In this document: positions 32,874-39,940 of the stretch, piece after piece
Layout: each line of letters begins with the position of its first letter
Position numbering within the stretch: the stretch's first letter is position 1
Assembly (NCBI GenBank): GCA_904399395.1
Contig: CAJFPJ010000036.1
Coordinates: 1-39,940, forward strand
DNA: 39,940 bases
Source: an uncultured Clostridia bacterium
GTDB lineage: Bacteria; Bacillota; Clostridia; Oscillospirales; Acutalibacteraceae
Direction of reading: 5' to 3'
The notes under the pieces: generated by a model
What the model was told of the DNA's origin: nothing
Databases searched by the model: none
The model's input: only the letters and a program-made list of their open reading frames with translations
Translations under genes and position numbers: made by a program

Positions 32874-33263
32874 GTGGAACGTTTTCTGGAAACTCCCTGT
32901 GATCCTTCTCAGCTGAGTCCCCTTACGCTGGCTTTTGTGGGTGACTGTGTATTTGAACTCTTTGTCCGGGAGGCTTTGGTTTGCCGCGGCAACTGCCCAG
33001 TAAAAAAGCTTCACGGGGCAGCTGTTGAACGAGTCTGCTGCTCTGCGCAGGCTGCGGGCATGGAAAGGCTGATGCCTATCCTAACGGAAAAAGAAAAAGA
33101 GATTTTCCTTCGGGGGCGCAATGCCCATGTGGGCCATGTTCCCAAAAATGCCTCAGTTGCTGAATACCATGCTGCAACCGGTCTGGAGGCCCTTTTCGGC
33201 TATCTGTATCTGCAGGGGGAGCTTTCCCGCCTGCGGGAACTTACAGGCCTATTGGAAATTTAG
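32874..33263 (+). CDS. mrnC: Mini-ribonuclease III
   Basis: RNase III-like enzyme without a dsRNA-binding domain, which matures 23S rRNA in Firmicutes. The 129-residue product has LAFVGDCVFELFVRE with the catalytic Asp24, RGRNAHVGHVPKNA (80-93) and EYHAATGLEALFGYLYLQG with the second acidic residue (Glu105). The start is GTG after AGAGGGGGGC. In many relatives it follows cysS; here it follows obgE by 15 bp. A bidirectional terminator comes after it. Confidence 0.94.
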   Translation: MERFLETPCDPSQLSPLTLAFVGDCVFELFVREALVCRGNCPVKKLHGAAVERVCCSAQAAGMERLMPILTEKEKEIFLRGRNAHVGHVPKNASVAEYHAATGLEALFGYLYLQGELSRLRELTGLLEI

Positions 33264-33326
33264 CACTGTATCTCGAAGGCCCCAGGAGATAGCTTCCTGA
33301 AGACATTTCCCAAGAAGAGGAAATGC

Positions 33327-33362
33327 AAAAACGGTATAGCCCTTTTGAGCTATACCGTTTTT
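33327..33362. terminator. Bidirectional terminator between mrnC and the Asn-rich peptide gene
   Basis: AAAAACGGTATAGC (33327-33340) pairs with GCTATACCGTTTTT (33349-33362), a 14-bp stem with A-run and T-run at the two ends. Confidence 0.92.
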
Positions 33363-33447
33363 ATACACACGGATTCTTCCTTTAGAGGTATCTAGAAGGA
33401 AAAAACGTTTTATTTCCGGTTTTTGACCGGCGACTCGTATCTGCTAA

Positions 33448-33594
33448 TTAGCGGCAGTTGCTGGAATCGCAATTCTGAGAATTGCTGTTCTGAGAAGAAC
33501 GATTCTGAGAGTTCTGATTGGTGCTGTTGGAGCTGTTGGCTTTATTGGTAGCGTTGGTCTTGTTCGCTTTGTTGGTCTTGTTGGTCTGATCCAT
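33448..33594 (-). CDS. 48-residue Asn/Ser/Lys-rich peptide, probably forespore-expressed
   Basis: A short leftward frame with ATG at 33594 and AAAGGGGGTGA about 7 nt upstream. The product begins MDQTNKTNKANKTNATNKAN and contains 14 Asn in 48 residues; Asn recurs at every third position from 5 to 26. The second half is Ser/Gln/Asn-rich and ends NCDSSNCR with the only two cysteines. It is hydrophilic, has no signal peptide or membrane span and is probably disordered. A sigma-G-like promoter precedes it (33619-33649), which points to a small spore protein (SASP-like or coat-associated). I know no named family that it matches with certainty. Confidence 0.7.
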   Translation of the reverse strand: MDQTNKTNKANKTNATNKANSSNSTNQNSQNRSSQNSNSQNCDSSNCR

Positions 33595-33618
33595 GAATAC
33601 TCACCCCCTTTGCGAGTA

Positions 33619-33649
33619 TAGTATGTGGAACGGAAAACTATATTATGCA
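33619..33649 (-). promoter_or_regulatory. Sigma-G-like forespore promoter
   Basis: On the minus strand TGCATA (33644-33649), 18-bp spacer, CATACTA (33619-33625). The -10 is a perfect match to the sigma-G pattern known from Bacillus and the -35 differs by one base from TGAATA. Transcription would start about 20 nt before the start codon of the Asn-rich peptide. The -35 box lies just upstream of the divergent rRNA methyltransferase start. Confidence 0.65.
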
Positions 33650-33666
33650 GAAAGCAGGTGAAGAAA

Positions 33667-34998
33667 TTGAAAGAACTGCCTGTGGCTTTTCTTCATAGAA
33701 TGAAAAATCTGCTGGAAGATGAATATGAGGTTTTTCTGCGTGAATATGAAAAAGATCCCGTTCGTGGGATTCGTTTCAATCCTCTCAAATGTACTAGAGA
33801 GACTTTTTTGAAATGTTTTCCATTTTTGAAAGTGGCAAGCCCTTATTCTCCTTTTTCGTATATATTCCCAGAAAAGGCAGGAAAAATCGGGCAGCATCCT
33901 CTCCACCATGCAGGTGCGGTGTATTCACAGGAGCCTTCCGCCGCGGCTGCGGTTACGGCCCTGGCACCGCAGCCGGGAGATATGGTTTTGGATCTTTGCG
34001 CTGCACCGGGCGGTAAAAGCACACAGATTGCAGCCCTGCTTCAGGGGAAAGGACTTATCTGGAGCAATGAGATTGTACGGAATCGGGCACAGGTGCTGCT
34101 TTCCAATATGGAGCGGATGGGGGTCCGGAATGGGGTTATTTCTTCCTGTGGGCCGGATCAGCTATGCCGGGGCCTAGAGGGCTTCTTTGACTGTGTTCTG
34201 GTAGACGCTCCCTGTTCCGGAGAAGGGATGTTCCGCAAGGATAGTCGGGCTGTTGAGGAATGGAGCCCGGAACACTCTGCCAGCTGCGCTGTGCGTCAGC
34301 GAGCGATACTGGAAAGTGCGGCTAAGGCTTTGAAACCGGGCGGCAAACTGGTATATTCCACCTGTACCTTTGCTCCGGAAGAAAATGAGGAGACAGTTTT
34401 AGCTTTTTTGCAGGGCAATCCATCCTTTGAACTTTTGGATATAGGCCTTTCTGGCGGCCGGCCGTCAATGGGGAAAATGTGGCGTATATATCCCATGGAT
34501 GGAGGAGAAGGGCATTTTATAGCTCTTATGAAGAAAAAGGAAGGAGAAAGCTTTCTTCCGCCACCCTATAGGGCTGGGACACTTTCCATGGAAAAGGCTG
34601 CGAGAGCTCTTTGGAATGAGATTATGAAGACGCCTTTTCCAGGAAATGTGGAGCAGGGCGGAAACTATCTTTATATTCTACCCGAGGGCATTCCTTCTTA
34701 TAAGGGATTCGGTGTTTTGAGAGCCGGCGTTCAGGCATTTGAGATCAAAGGAAGTCGCTTGGAGCCCTGCCACCATCTGTTTATGGCTTCTTCTCCAGAA
34801 GCTGTGCGAAACAGAGTCGATTTTTCCTGGAACGCTCCGGAAACGGCTGCCTTTCTGCGAGGGGAAGAGATCGATGTTTCCTCTTCCTTGAAGGGGTGGG
34901 TAGGCGTCTCAGTGGAAGGCGTTATGCTGGGTTTTGGGAAGGCCAGTGGGGGAAAGCTGAAAAACAGATATCCCAAAGGTCTCCGAAATCATGTGTAA
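33667..34998 (+). CDS. rsmF: RsmF-type 16S rRNA (cytosine-5-)-methyltransferase
   Basis: A 443-residue NOL1/NOP2/Sun-family RNA methyltransferase that makes 5-methylcytosine with SAM. Motif I is VLDLCAAPGGKSTQIAALL, the motif IV DAPCSGEGMFRKD carries one catalytic cysteine and STCTFAPEENEE (motif VI) the other. The N-terminus (LPVAFLHRMKNLLEDEYEVFL) is the family's RNA-recruiting helix region and the C-terminal part has the PUA-like extension of the RsmF group. The TTG at 33667 follows GCAGGTGAAG; an upstream GTG at 33625 would overlap the divergent promoter. Exact target cytosine not provable here. Confidence 0.9.
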   Translation: MKELPVAFLHRMKNLLEDEYEVFLREYEKDPVRGIRFNPLKCTRETFLKCFPFLKVASPYSPFSYIFPEKAGKIGQHPLHHAGAVYSQEPSAAAAVTALAPQPGDMVLDLCAAPGGKSTQIAALLQGKGLIWSNEIVRNRAQVLLSNMERMGVRNGVISSCGPDQLCRGLEGFFDCVLVDAPCSGEGMFRKDSRAVEEWSPEHSASCAVRQRAILESAAKALKPGGKLVYSTCTFAPEENEETVLAFLQGNPSFELLDIGLSGGRPSMGKMWRIYPMDGGEGHFIALMKKKEGESFLPPPYRAGTLSMEKAARALWNEIMKTPFPGNVEQGGNYLYILPEGIPSYKGFGVLRAGVQAFEIKGSRLEPCHHLFMASSPEAVRNRVDFSWNAPETAAFLRGEEIDVSSSLKGWVGVSVEGVMLGFGKASGGKLKNRYPKGLRNHV

Positions 34999-35043
34999 TC
35001 TGCCGATTTTTATTGAAACAATGTACTTTACACTGATACTATC

Positions 35044-35072
35044 TTGAAAAGAGCATGCTTTGGTGCTAAAAT
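35044..35072 (+). promoter_or_regulatory. Sigma-A-type promoter of ilvE
   Basis: TTGAAA (35044-35049), 17-bp spacer, TAAAAT (35067-35072). A small hairpin, CCACAAGGT with ACCTGTGG, follows at about 35080-35100, near the 5' end of the transcript. Confidence 0.7.
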
Positions 35073-35128
35073 AAAACAAACCACAAGGTAAAACCTGTGG
35101 CTGAATACTCTGAAAGAAGGCTTTCCAA

Positions 35129-36199
35129 ATGCAGGAGATTAAAGTAGAACTGACAAAGAATCCCCGGACAAAACCTGCTCCCGGCGATCCACTGCCGTTC
35201 GGAAGAATTTTTACCGACCACATGTTTTTGATGGATTATGATGAAGGGCAGGGGTGGCACAATCCCAGAATTGTTCCTTATGGTCCTATTCCTATGGAGC
35301 CTTCTTGTATGTGCCTCCATTATGGGCAGTCTGTGTTTGAGGGCATGAAGGCGTATCGTGCGGAAGACGGCAGAGTGTTGCTGTTCCGTCCTGAGAAAAA
35401 CATGGCTCGTTTGAATTCCTCTAATGAGCGGCTTTGTATTCCGCTGATCGATGAGAAATTTGCAGAAGAGGCTATCAAAAAGCTGGTTTCTGTGGATAAA
35501 GATTGGATTCCCAGCGGTGAGGGCACTTCTCTTTATATCCGCCCTTTTATCATTGGTATGGATCATCATATCGGTGTTCATCCTTCCAGCCATCTTCTCT
35601 TTATCGTAATCTGCAGCCCGGTGGGAGCGTATTATCCTGAGGGGCTCAACCCGGTAAAGATTTATGTGGAGAAGAATTACGTCCGTGCAGTTCGGGGCGG
35701 TATGGGTTATACGAAGACGGCTGGCAACTATGCGGCTTCTCTGAAGGCTCAGGACGAGGCTGAAAAGCAGGATTATACACAGGTCCTCTGGTTGGATGGC
35801 ATTGAGCGCAAATATATCGAAGAAGTGGGTACTATGAATGTCTTCTTCGTGATTGATGACGAAATTGTGACTCCTGAGTTGCAGGGTTCCATTCTTCCCG
35901 GAATCACGCGGATGTCGTGCATTGACCTGCTCAAACATTGGGGGATGAAAGTCACCGAACGCCGGCTTTCCATCGATGAAGTGGCTCAGGCAGCCCGTGA
36001 TGGCCGTCTGAAAGAAGCCTTTGGCAGTGGCACCGCTGCTGTTATCTCTCCCATCGGCCACCTGAAGTGGGGCGATGAGATCATGGAGATCAATAATGGT
36101 GAAATTGGCCCGATTTCACAGAAGCTCTACGATACCATTACCGGTATCCAGTGGGGTAAGATTAAAGATGAATTCGGCTGGACTGTAGAAGTCAAATAA
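35129..36199 (+). CDS. ilvE: Branched-chain amino-acid aminotransferase
   Basis: Fold-type IV PLP enzyme that interconverts Val, Leu, Ile and their 2-oxo acids using glutamate. The 356-residue length and motifs fit the longer BCAT group: FGRIFTDHMFLMDYD, LHYGQSVFEGMKAYR, the PLP lysine Lys196 in GGMGYTKTAGNYAAS, QVLWLDGIERKYIEEVGTMNVFF, and FGSGTAAVISPIG. The ATG lies after AAGAAGGC. It is a single-gene unit with promoter and terminator; no ilv or leu genes adjoin. Confidence 0.96.
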   Translation: MQEIKVELTKNPRTKPAPGDPLPFGRIFTDHMFLMDYDEGQGWHNPRIVPYGPIPMEPSCMCLHYGQSVFEGMKAYRAEDGRVLLFRPEKNMARLNSSNERLCIPLIDEKFAEEAIKKLVSVDKDWIPSGEGTSLYIRPFIIGMDHHIGVHPSSHLLFIVICSPVGAYYPEGLNPVKIYVEKNYVRAVRGGMGYTKTAGNYAASLKAQDEAEKQDYTQVLWLDGIERKYIEEVGTMNVFFVIDDEIVTPELQGSILPGITRMSCIDLLKHWGMKVTERRLSIDEVAQAARDGRLKEAFGSGTAAVISPIGHLKWGDEIMEINNGEIGPISQKLYDTITGIQWGKIKDEFGWTVEVK

Positions 36200-36220
36200 T
36201 ATATTTTATTGCGTGATTAG

Positions 36221-36258
36221 GCGCGGAACGGGCGTAAGGCTGTGTTCCGCGCTTTTTT
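36221..36258 (+). terminator. Intrinsic terminator after ilvE
   Basis: GCGCGGAAC (36221-36229) pairs with GTTCCGCGC (36244-36252), followed by six T. Confidence 0.92.
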
Positions 36259-36288
36259 CTGTAGATTCGGTAAAAGAAGGAAAGGGAA

Positions 36289-37167
36289 ATGCGCAGAATT
36301 TCATTTGTGGTTCCACCGGAATATGAGGGGGCCATGGTAAAAGTTTTTCTCAGAAATAGACACGGTGTCTCTGCCGGAATCTTGGCAGCAGCTAAACGGA
36401 TTTCTGGGGGGATCCTGGTAAATGGAGAAGCAGCATATGCTATCCGAATCGTTCATGCAGGTGATACAGTGACGTTTCTGGCAGAGCAAAAGCCTTCTTC
36501 TGCCCTTCCCGTTCTACTTCCCTTTAATGCTGTGTATGAAGATGAGGATTTTTTCGTTGTGGAAAAATCGCCTGCTATGCCCATGTACCCCACTCCGGGT
36601 CATGATGCAGACAGTCTTATGAATGCTACGGCCTGGCATTTTAGAAAAAAGGGATTGCCTTCGGTATTTTATCCTCTATACAGGTTGGATAGGGACACTA
36701 CCGGCCTAGTGCTCCTGGCCAAAAATTCCTATGCCGCCTCTGCTGCTATTCAAACAGTACAGAAAGAATATGTGGCATTCTGTCGGGGAAATCTTAGGGG
36801 GAAAGGAAGAGAAGAAGGAAAAATCGGCCTTATGCCGGGTCATAAGGTGCAGCGTTGCGTCTGTGAGGAAGGAGATCCAGCTGTAACAAACTGGGAGGTT
36901 TTGGAAAGCGGAAATAATCTGTCTTTTCTTCGGTTTTTATTGGAGACGGGCAGGACACATCAGATTCGTGTGCATATGGCTCACAGGGGAAACCCTCTGG
37001 AAGGAGATGACCTTTATGGAGGCAGCCTCCATTACATTCATCGTCAGGCTCTGCATGTTTCACAGATGGCTTTTTTTCACCCGGTAAAAGAGCAGCAAAT
37101 GAGATTTGTTTCCCCCATACCTCCTGATATGCAGAGGGTATACTCCGTGCTTAAAGGTTCAAAATGA
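36289..37167 (+). CDS. RluA-family pseudouridine synthase
   Basis: Converts uridine to pseudouridine in rRNA or tRNA. The 292-residue protein has an N-terminal S4-like segment (about 13-65, including GGILVNGEAAYAIRIVHAGD) and the catalytic domain with Asp134 in YPLYRLDRDTTGLVLLAKN, then FLLETGRTHQIRVHMAHRGNPLEGDDLYGG (motif III). The RluA, RluC and RluD subgroups cannot be separated safely by eye, so I leave the symbol empty. The ATG follows AGAAGGAAAGGGAA. Confidence 0.93.
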   Translation: MRRISFVVPPEYEGAMVKVFLRNRHGVSAGILAAAKRISGGILVNGEAAYAIRIVHAGDTVTFLAEQKPSSALPVLLPFNAVYEDEDFFVVEKSPAMPMYPTPGHDADSLMNATAWHFRKKGLPSVFYPLYRLDRDTTGLVLLAKNSYAASAAIQTVQKEYVAFCRGNLRGKGREEGKIGLMPGHKVQRCVCEEGDPAVTNWEVLESGNNLSFLRFLLETGRTHQIRVHMAHRGNPLEGDDLYGGSLHYIHRQALHVSQMAFFHPVKEQQMRFVSPIPPDMQRVYSVLKGSK

Positions 37168-37238
37168 CCAAAGCGGGCCCCATGCTTTTCTGCTTTCTTC
37201 AACGATTTCATAAATATGCAGATAAAATGAAATTAGCC

Positions 37239-37267
37239 TTGAAATATGTATATTTATGCGGTATAAT
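37239..37267 (+). promoter_or_regulatory. Consensus sigma-A promoter of the amino-acid ABC operon
   Basis: TTGAAA (37239-37244), 17-bp spacer, perfect TATAAT (37262-37267). The leader is about 130 nt. Near its end a bulged hairpin (ATACCCAT with ATGGTAT, about 37363-37385) is followed by ATTTTT directly before the ribosome site, a weak attenuator candidate. Confidence 0.8.
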
Positions 37268-37403
37268 ACAGTCAATTGATGAGGGCTTTTCGGATCCAAA
37301 AAGAGAAGCGTAAAGAAAAGAATCTGTTGTGCACCTTCTTTTCATTATGGTTTTGTGAGAGATACCCATAGGCCCGCATGGTATATTTTTGGAGGGAATA
37401 ATA

Positions 37404-38177
37404 ATGAAAAAAGGTTCTAAGATTGCAGCTTTTCTGCTGGCTGCAATGATGACTATCGGCTGCGTGGGATGCAGCAGCACTGCGACAACTGTAGAAGGTA
37501 TCCAGAGTGCAGGCGTATTGAAAATGTCCACCAATGCGGAATTTGAACCCTTTGAATATCGTGATGGAAATGATATCGTGGGTATCGACATTGATATTTC
37601 CAAAAAGATTGCCGAGAAGCTGGGTGTAGAGCTGGAAGTGGAGAGTATTGAATTTGATTCTCTGATCCCGGCACTGCAGAGCGGAAAGGCGGATATGGTG
37701 GCGGCCGGCATGACAGCTGACGATGAGCGCCGTAAGAATGTGGATTTTTCTGAGAGTTATTACGATGCTTCTCAGGTAATTATCGTTGCAAAGGATAGTG
37801 AAATTGCTTCCCCGGAAGATCTGAAAGATAAAACGGTTGGTGTTCAGCAGGGAACTACCGGCGATAAATACTGCACCAACGAAGATGGGAAAAGTGAATA
37901 CACCGTGGGCGACGTGAAACGGTATAGCAAGGGTATGGAAGCTGTTTCCGACCTGATGGCAGGCCGTATTGACGCTGTAATCATCGACAGCTTCCCGGCT
38001 GAAAAATTTGTAGAGAAAAATCCGGATGCTTTGAAGGTGTTGGACGATGTGCTCACCGAAGAAGAGTATGCAATCGCCGTTCGTAAGGGAAGCACAGAAT
38101 TCTTGGAAAAGGTGAACGAAGTGATCCGTGAGCTGAAGGAAAGCGGCGAGCTGGAAGAAATCGTTAACAAATATTAA
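37404..38177 (+). CDS. Amino-acid ABC transporter substrate-binding lipoprotein
   Basis: Extracellular receptor for a polar amino acid, family 3 of solute-binding proteins. The 257-residue precursor has a lipoprotein signal peptide (MKKGSKIAAFLLAAMMTIGC; lipidated Cys20 or Cys23), then MSTNAEFEPFEYRDGNDIVGIDIDISKKIAEKLG, VAAGMTADDERRKNVDFSESYYDA (the ligand-binding core), and VGVQQGTTGDKY. Cystine, glutamine or another polar residue is possible; the ligand is not decidable by reading. ATG after TTGGAGGG. A hairpin between this gene and the permease gene would keep binding protein in excess. Confidence 0.93.
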   Translation: MKKGSKIAAFLLAAMMTIGCVGCSSTATTVEGIQSAGVLKMSTNAEFEPFEYRDGNDIVGIDIDISKKIAEKLGVELEVESIEFDSLIPALQSGKADMVAAGMTADDERRKNVDFSESYYDASQVIIVAKDSEIASPEDLKDKTVGVQQGTTGDKYCTNEDGKSEYTVGDVKRYSKGMEAVSDLMAGRIDAVIIDSFPAEKFVEKNPDALKVLDDVLTEEEYAIAVRKGSTEFLEKVNEVIRELKESGELEEIVNKY

Positions 38178-38229
38178 TATAGCAGCTAATAGTGCCATAA
38201 TTGGCATATGAGCGCCAGAAATGAGTGGG

Positions 38230-38262
38230 CGGCCCTGGGGGGGAAGGGCCGTCTGTCTTTTT
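38230..38262 (+). terminator. Weak hairpin between binding protein and permease genes
   Basis: CGGCCCT (38230-38236) pairs with AGGGCCG (38245-38251), G-rich loop, then TCTGTCTTTTT. Probably a partial terminator or mRNA-stabilising stem within the operon. Confidence 0.55.
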
Positions 38263-38295
38263 CCATATTTGTGAACTGTAAAAGGAGGAAAGCAC

Positions 38296-39024
38296 ATGGA
38301 GCAGTTTTGGGCTTCCATTCAGATGTTTTTCCAAAACCTTGGGCAGCGTCTGTATGATTCCTTTATCTATAAAGACAGATACATGTATTTAGTGCAGGGT
38401 TTGGGAAATACGCTTTTGATTACCCTGGGAGCTGTTCTAATTGGTGTTATTTTGGGAACACTGGTTTCCTTGGTGCGTATTGTTCATTCCCAGAATCCGA
38501 AAAAGTTGCGTTTTTTAAACGGCATCTGCGGTCTGTATTTGACGATTTTCCGTGGCACGCCTATGGTTGTGCAGCTGATTATTATGTATTATATTGTTTT
38601 TGGAGCTTACCGGGGTGATCCGCTCCTTGTTGCCGTGATCGCATTTGGTATCAATTCGGGCGCTTATGTGGCAGAGGTTGTGCGCAGCGGCATCCAGTCA
38701 GTTGATAGGGGCCAGACGGAGGCAGGCCGCTCCCTGGGGCTTAGCAACAAGACGACGATGATTAAAATAGTTTTTCCTCAGGCATTTAAAAATGTAGCTC
38801 CTGCTATTTTTAATGAGTTCATTGCCCTTTTGAAGGAAACCTCTGTGGCAGGCTATATAGGCATTCAGGATCTGACTAAAGGCGGCGATATCATCCGCAG
38901 TATTACATACGATGCCTATCCGGCTATGATTTTGGTAGCTGTGGTGTATCTGATTATGGTGATTGGCCTGACGTCCGTGCTGAGCCGGCTGGAAAGGAGG
39001 ATGCGCAAAGGTGATAAGCGTTAA
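38296..39024 (+). CDS. Amino-acid ABC transporter permease
   Basis: A 242-residue membrane subunit with about five spans, of the HisM/GlnP type. The N-terminal periplasmic/first-span part ([26 protein letters not shown]) and [18 protein letters not shown] are typical. The EAA loop that docks to the ATPase is visible as [32 protein letters not shown]. The N-terminus is longer than usual by a segment before the first span. ATG after AAGGAGGAAAGCAC. It overlaps the ATPase gene by 14 nt. One permease gene only, so a homodimer is expected. Confidence 0.94.
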   Translation: MEQFWASIQMFFQNLGQRLYDSFIYKDRYMYLVQGLGNTLLITLGAVLIGVILGTLVSLVRIVHSQNPKKLRFLNGICGLYLTIFRGTPMVVQLIIMYYIVFGAYRGDPLLVAVIAFGINSGAYVAEVVRSGIQSVDRGQTEAGRSLGLSNKTTMIKIVFPQAFKNVAPAIFNEFIALLKETSVAGYIGIQDLTKGGDIIRSITYDAYPAMILVAVVYLIMVIGLTSVLSRLERRMRKGDKR

Positions 39025-39745
39025 AAATCTTGAAAAAACCTTTCATACTGAGGATGGAGATATCCATGTGCTGAAAGGCATCAATCAGGAAATTGAAAAG
39101 GGTGAAAAAATTGTAATCGTAGGGCCTTCCGGTTCGGGAAAGAGCACATTTCTTCGCTGCCTGAATCTTTTGGAGACGCCTACAAGTGGCGAGGTATGGT
39201 TCGAGGGAACCCAGATTAATGCTCCTGGCTGTGATGTGGATAAGCTGCGTCAGAAAATGGGGATGGTTTTTCAGCATTTTAATCTTTTCCCTCATCTTTC
39301 TGTGCGGCAGAATATTACGCTGGCACCTGTTACGCTGAAACTGAAAACCCAGGAAGAAGCAGACGCCACTGCAGAAAGATTATTGGAGCGTATCGGCCTT
39401 TTGGCGAAAGCGGATGCTTTCCCCTCTCAGCTTTCTGGAGGGCAGCAGCAGCGTATTGCAATTGTCCGGGCATTAGCTATGGAACCGGATGTAATGCTTT
39501 TCGATGAACCTACCAGCGCTTTGGATCCGGAAATGGTGGGCGAGGTGCTGCAGGTAATGAAGGAATTGGCGGATGAGGGCATGACCATGATCGTGGTCAC
39601 TCATGAAATGGGTTTTGCAAGGGAAGTGGCTACGAGAGTCCTTTTTATGGATGAAGGTCTGGTCATGGAAGAAGCCCCGCCGGCGGAATTTTTTGGGGCT
39701 CCTAAAAATCCCAGGTTGCAGGAATTTTTGTCGAAAGTGCTGTAA
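39011..39745 (+). CDS. Amino-acid ABC transporter ATP-binding protein
   Basis: A 244-residue ATPase subunit of the GlnQ/HisP type. Walker [10 protein letters not shown] at 38-46, Q-loop [13 protein letters not shown], signature LSGGQQQR at 141-148, Walker [12 protein letters not shown] at 163-173 and the H-loop [13 protein letters not shown] are all intact. The GTG start lies inside the permease gene after AAGGAGGATGCGCAAAG. Last gene of the three-gene import operon; a terminator follows. Confidence 0.97.
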   Translation: MISVKNLEKTFHTEDGDIHVLKGINQEIEKGEKIVIVGPSGSGKSTFLRCLNLLETPTSGEVWFEGTQINAPGCDVDKLRQKMGMVFQHFNLFPHLSVRQNITLAPVTLKLKTQEEADATAERLLERIGLLAKADAFPSQLSGGQQQRIAIVRALAMEPDVMLFDEPTSALDPEMVGEVLQVMKELADEGMTMIVVTHEMGFAREVATRVLFMDEGLVMEEAPPAEFFGAPKNPRLQEFLSKVL

Positions 39746-39830
39746 GTGAGTTCCTTCAAATCCATATGACGATGATGCAAAATAAGTATAAAACAGTTTT
39801 GCATAGTCCGATACCTATAAAATCTTTTTG

Positions 39831-39858
39831 GCCGGGGATGCATTCCCCGGCTATTTTT
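39831..39858 (+). terminator. Intrinsic terminator of the ABC operon
   Basis: GCCGGGGA (39831-39838) pairs with TCCCCGGC (39844-39851), followed by TATTTTTG. Confidence 0.9.
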
Positions 39859-39868
39859 GTGCGCCGAA

Positions 39869-39891
39869 AACCACTCGCTAGGCGAGTGGTT
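39869..39891 (-). terminator. Hairpin, probable leftward terminator of a gene beyond the window
   Basis: AACCACTCGC (39869-39878) pairs with GCGAGTGGTT (39882-39891), loop of 3. On the minus strand it runs into TTTTCGG, so it may end a leftward gene starting outside the window. The last 50 bases hold no visible gene. Confidence 0.5.
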
Positions 39892-39940
39892 CGGAAAAAG
39901 ACTTGTGTCGATAATGAAGAAATAAAAACTCCCTTTGCTA

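Noticed and set aside
35066-36061. Leftward 331-codon frame opposite ilvE
   Set aside because: Antisense shadow; His/Asn-rich composition is typical of reverse-complemented coding sequence.
37272-38318. Leftward 348-codon frame opposite the binding-protein gene
   Set aside because: Covers a certain lipoprotein gene and has no ribosome site or domain.

Overview
The window looks like chromosome of an endospore-forming, low-to-moderate GC Firmicute of the class Clostridia, probably a gut Oscillospiraceae or Lachnospiraceae relative. The grounds are a complete spoIIIAA-AH operon, yunB, an IspH protein fused to ribosomal protein S1, an L27 with the cleavable N-terminus and its protease Prp, Mini-III RNase, and frequent TTG/GTG starts after strong AGGAGG-type ribosome sites. 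Family calls rest on reading the translated sequence; no database search was run.

Layout. (1) 1-1.26 kb: the edge of a probable integrative element, with two leftward genes (a winged-helix DNA-binding protein and a cut-off ORF), then about 0.7 kb without a convincing gene. (2) 1.98-4.93 kb: short accessory units, namely ogt, a cupin, a split chromate-type transporter pair, a 38-residue membrane peptide and an orphan rhaM. (3) 5.2-7.5 kb: an operon of a DUF5685-like protein, a J-domain/TPR protein with a cysteine-rich tail, a membrane protein and a 67-residue protein, followed by a leftward methyltransferase. (4) 8.7-14.8 kb: tightly overlapping rpiR-type regulator, HI0933/BaiN-like flavoprotein, cmk, two plsC, ispH-rpsA. 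(5) 14.9-20.7 kb: yunB, a MATE exporter, ligA and a lysA-type decarboxylase, each with its own terminator and usually its own promoter. (6) 20.96-25.8 kb: spoIIIAA-AH. (7) 26.2-30.0 kb: nusB, a TsaD/Kae1 paralogue, xseA, xseB and ispA behind a long structured leader. (8) 30.1-33.3 kb: small membrane protein, rplU-prp-rpmA, obg, mrnC. (9) 33.4-37.2 kb: an Asn-rich 48-residue peptide with a sigma-G-like promoter, an RsmF-type rRNA methyltransferase, ilvE and a RluA-type pseudouridine synthase. (10) 37.2-39.7 kb: a polar amino-acid ABC importer.

How the parts fit. The chromosome-typical genes serve translation and ribosome assembly (S1, L21, L27, Prp, Obg, Mini-III, RsmF, RluA-type), DNA maintenance (LigA, ExoVII, Ogt), lipid and isoprenoid precursors (PlsC, IspH, IspA) and sporulation (SpoIIIA channel, YunB and, by inference, the Asn-rich peptide).

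The most interesting items are not large genes. They are the sigma-G-like promoter in front of the N-x-x-repeat peptide, a promoter/terminator-bounded 75-nt RNA candidate after ispA, a nusB leader with two terminator-like hairpins, an internal ribosome site that could release free S1 from the IspH-S1 gene, and two aspartate-rich motifs in the DUF5685-like protein. I saw no CRISPR array, rRNA, recognisable tRNA, transposase or defence island.
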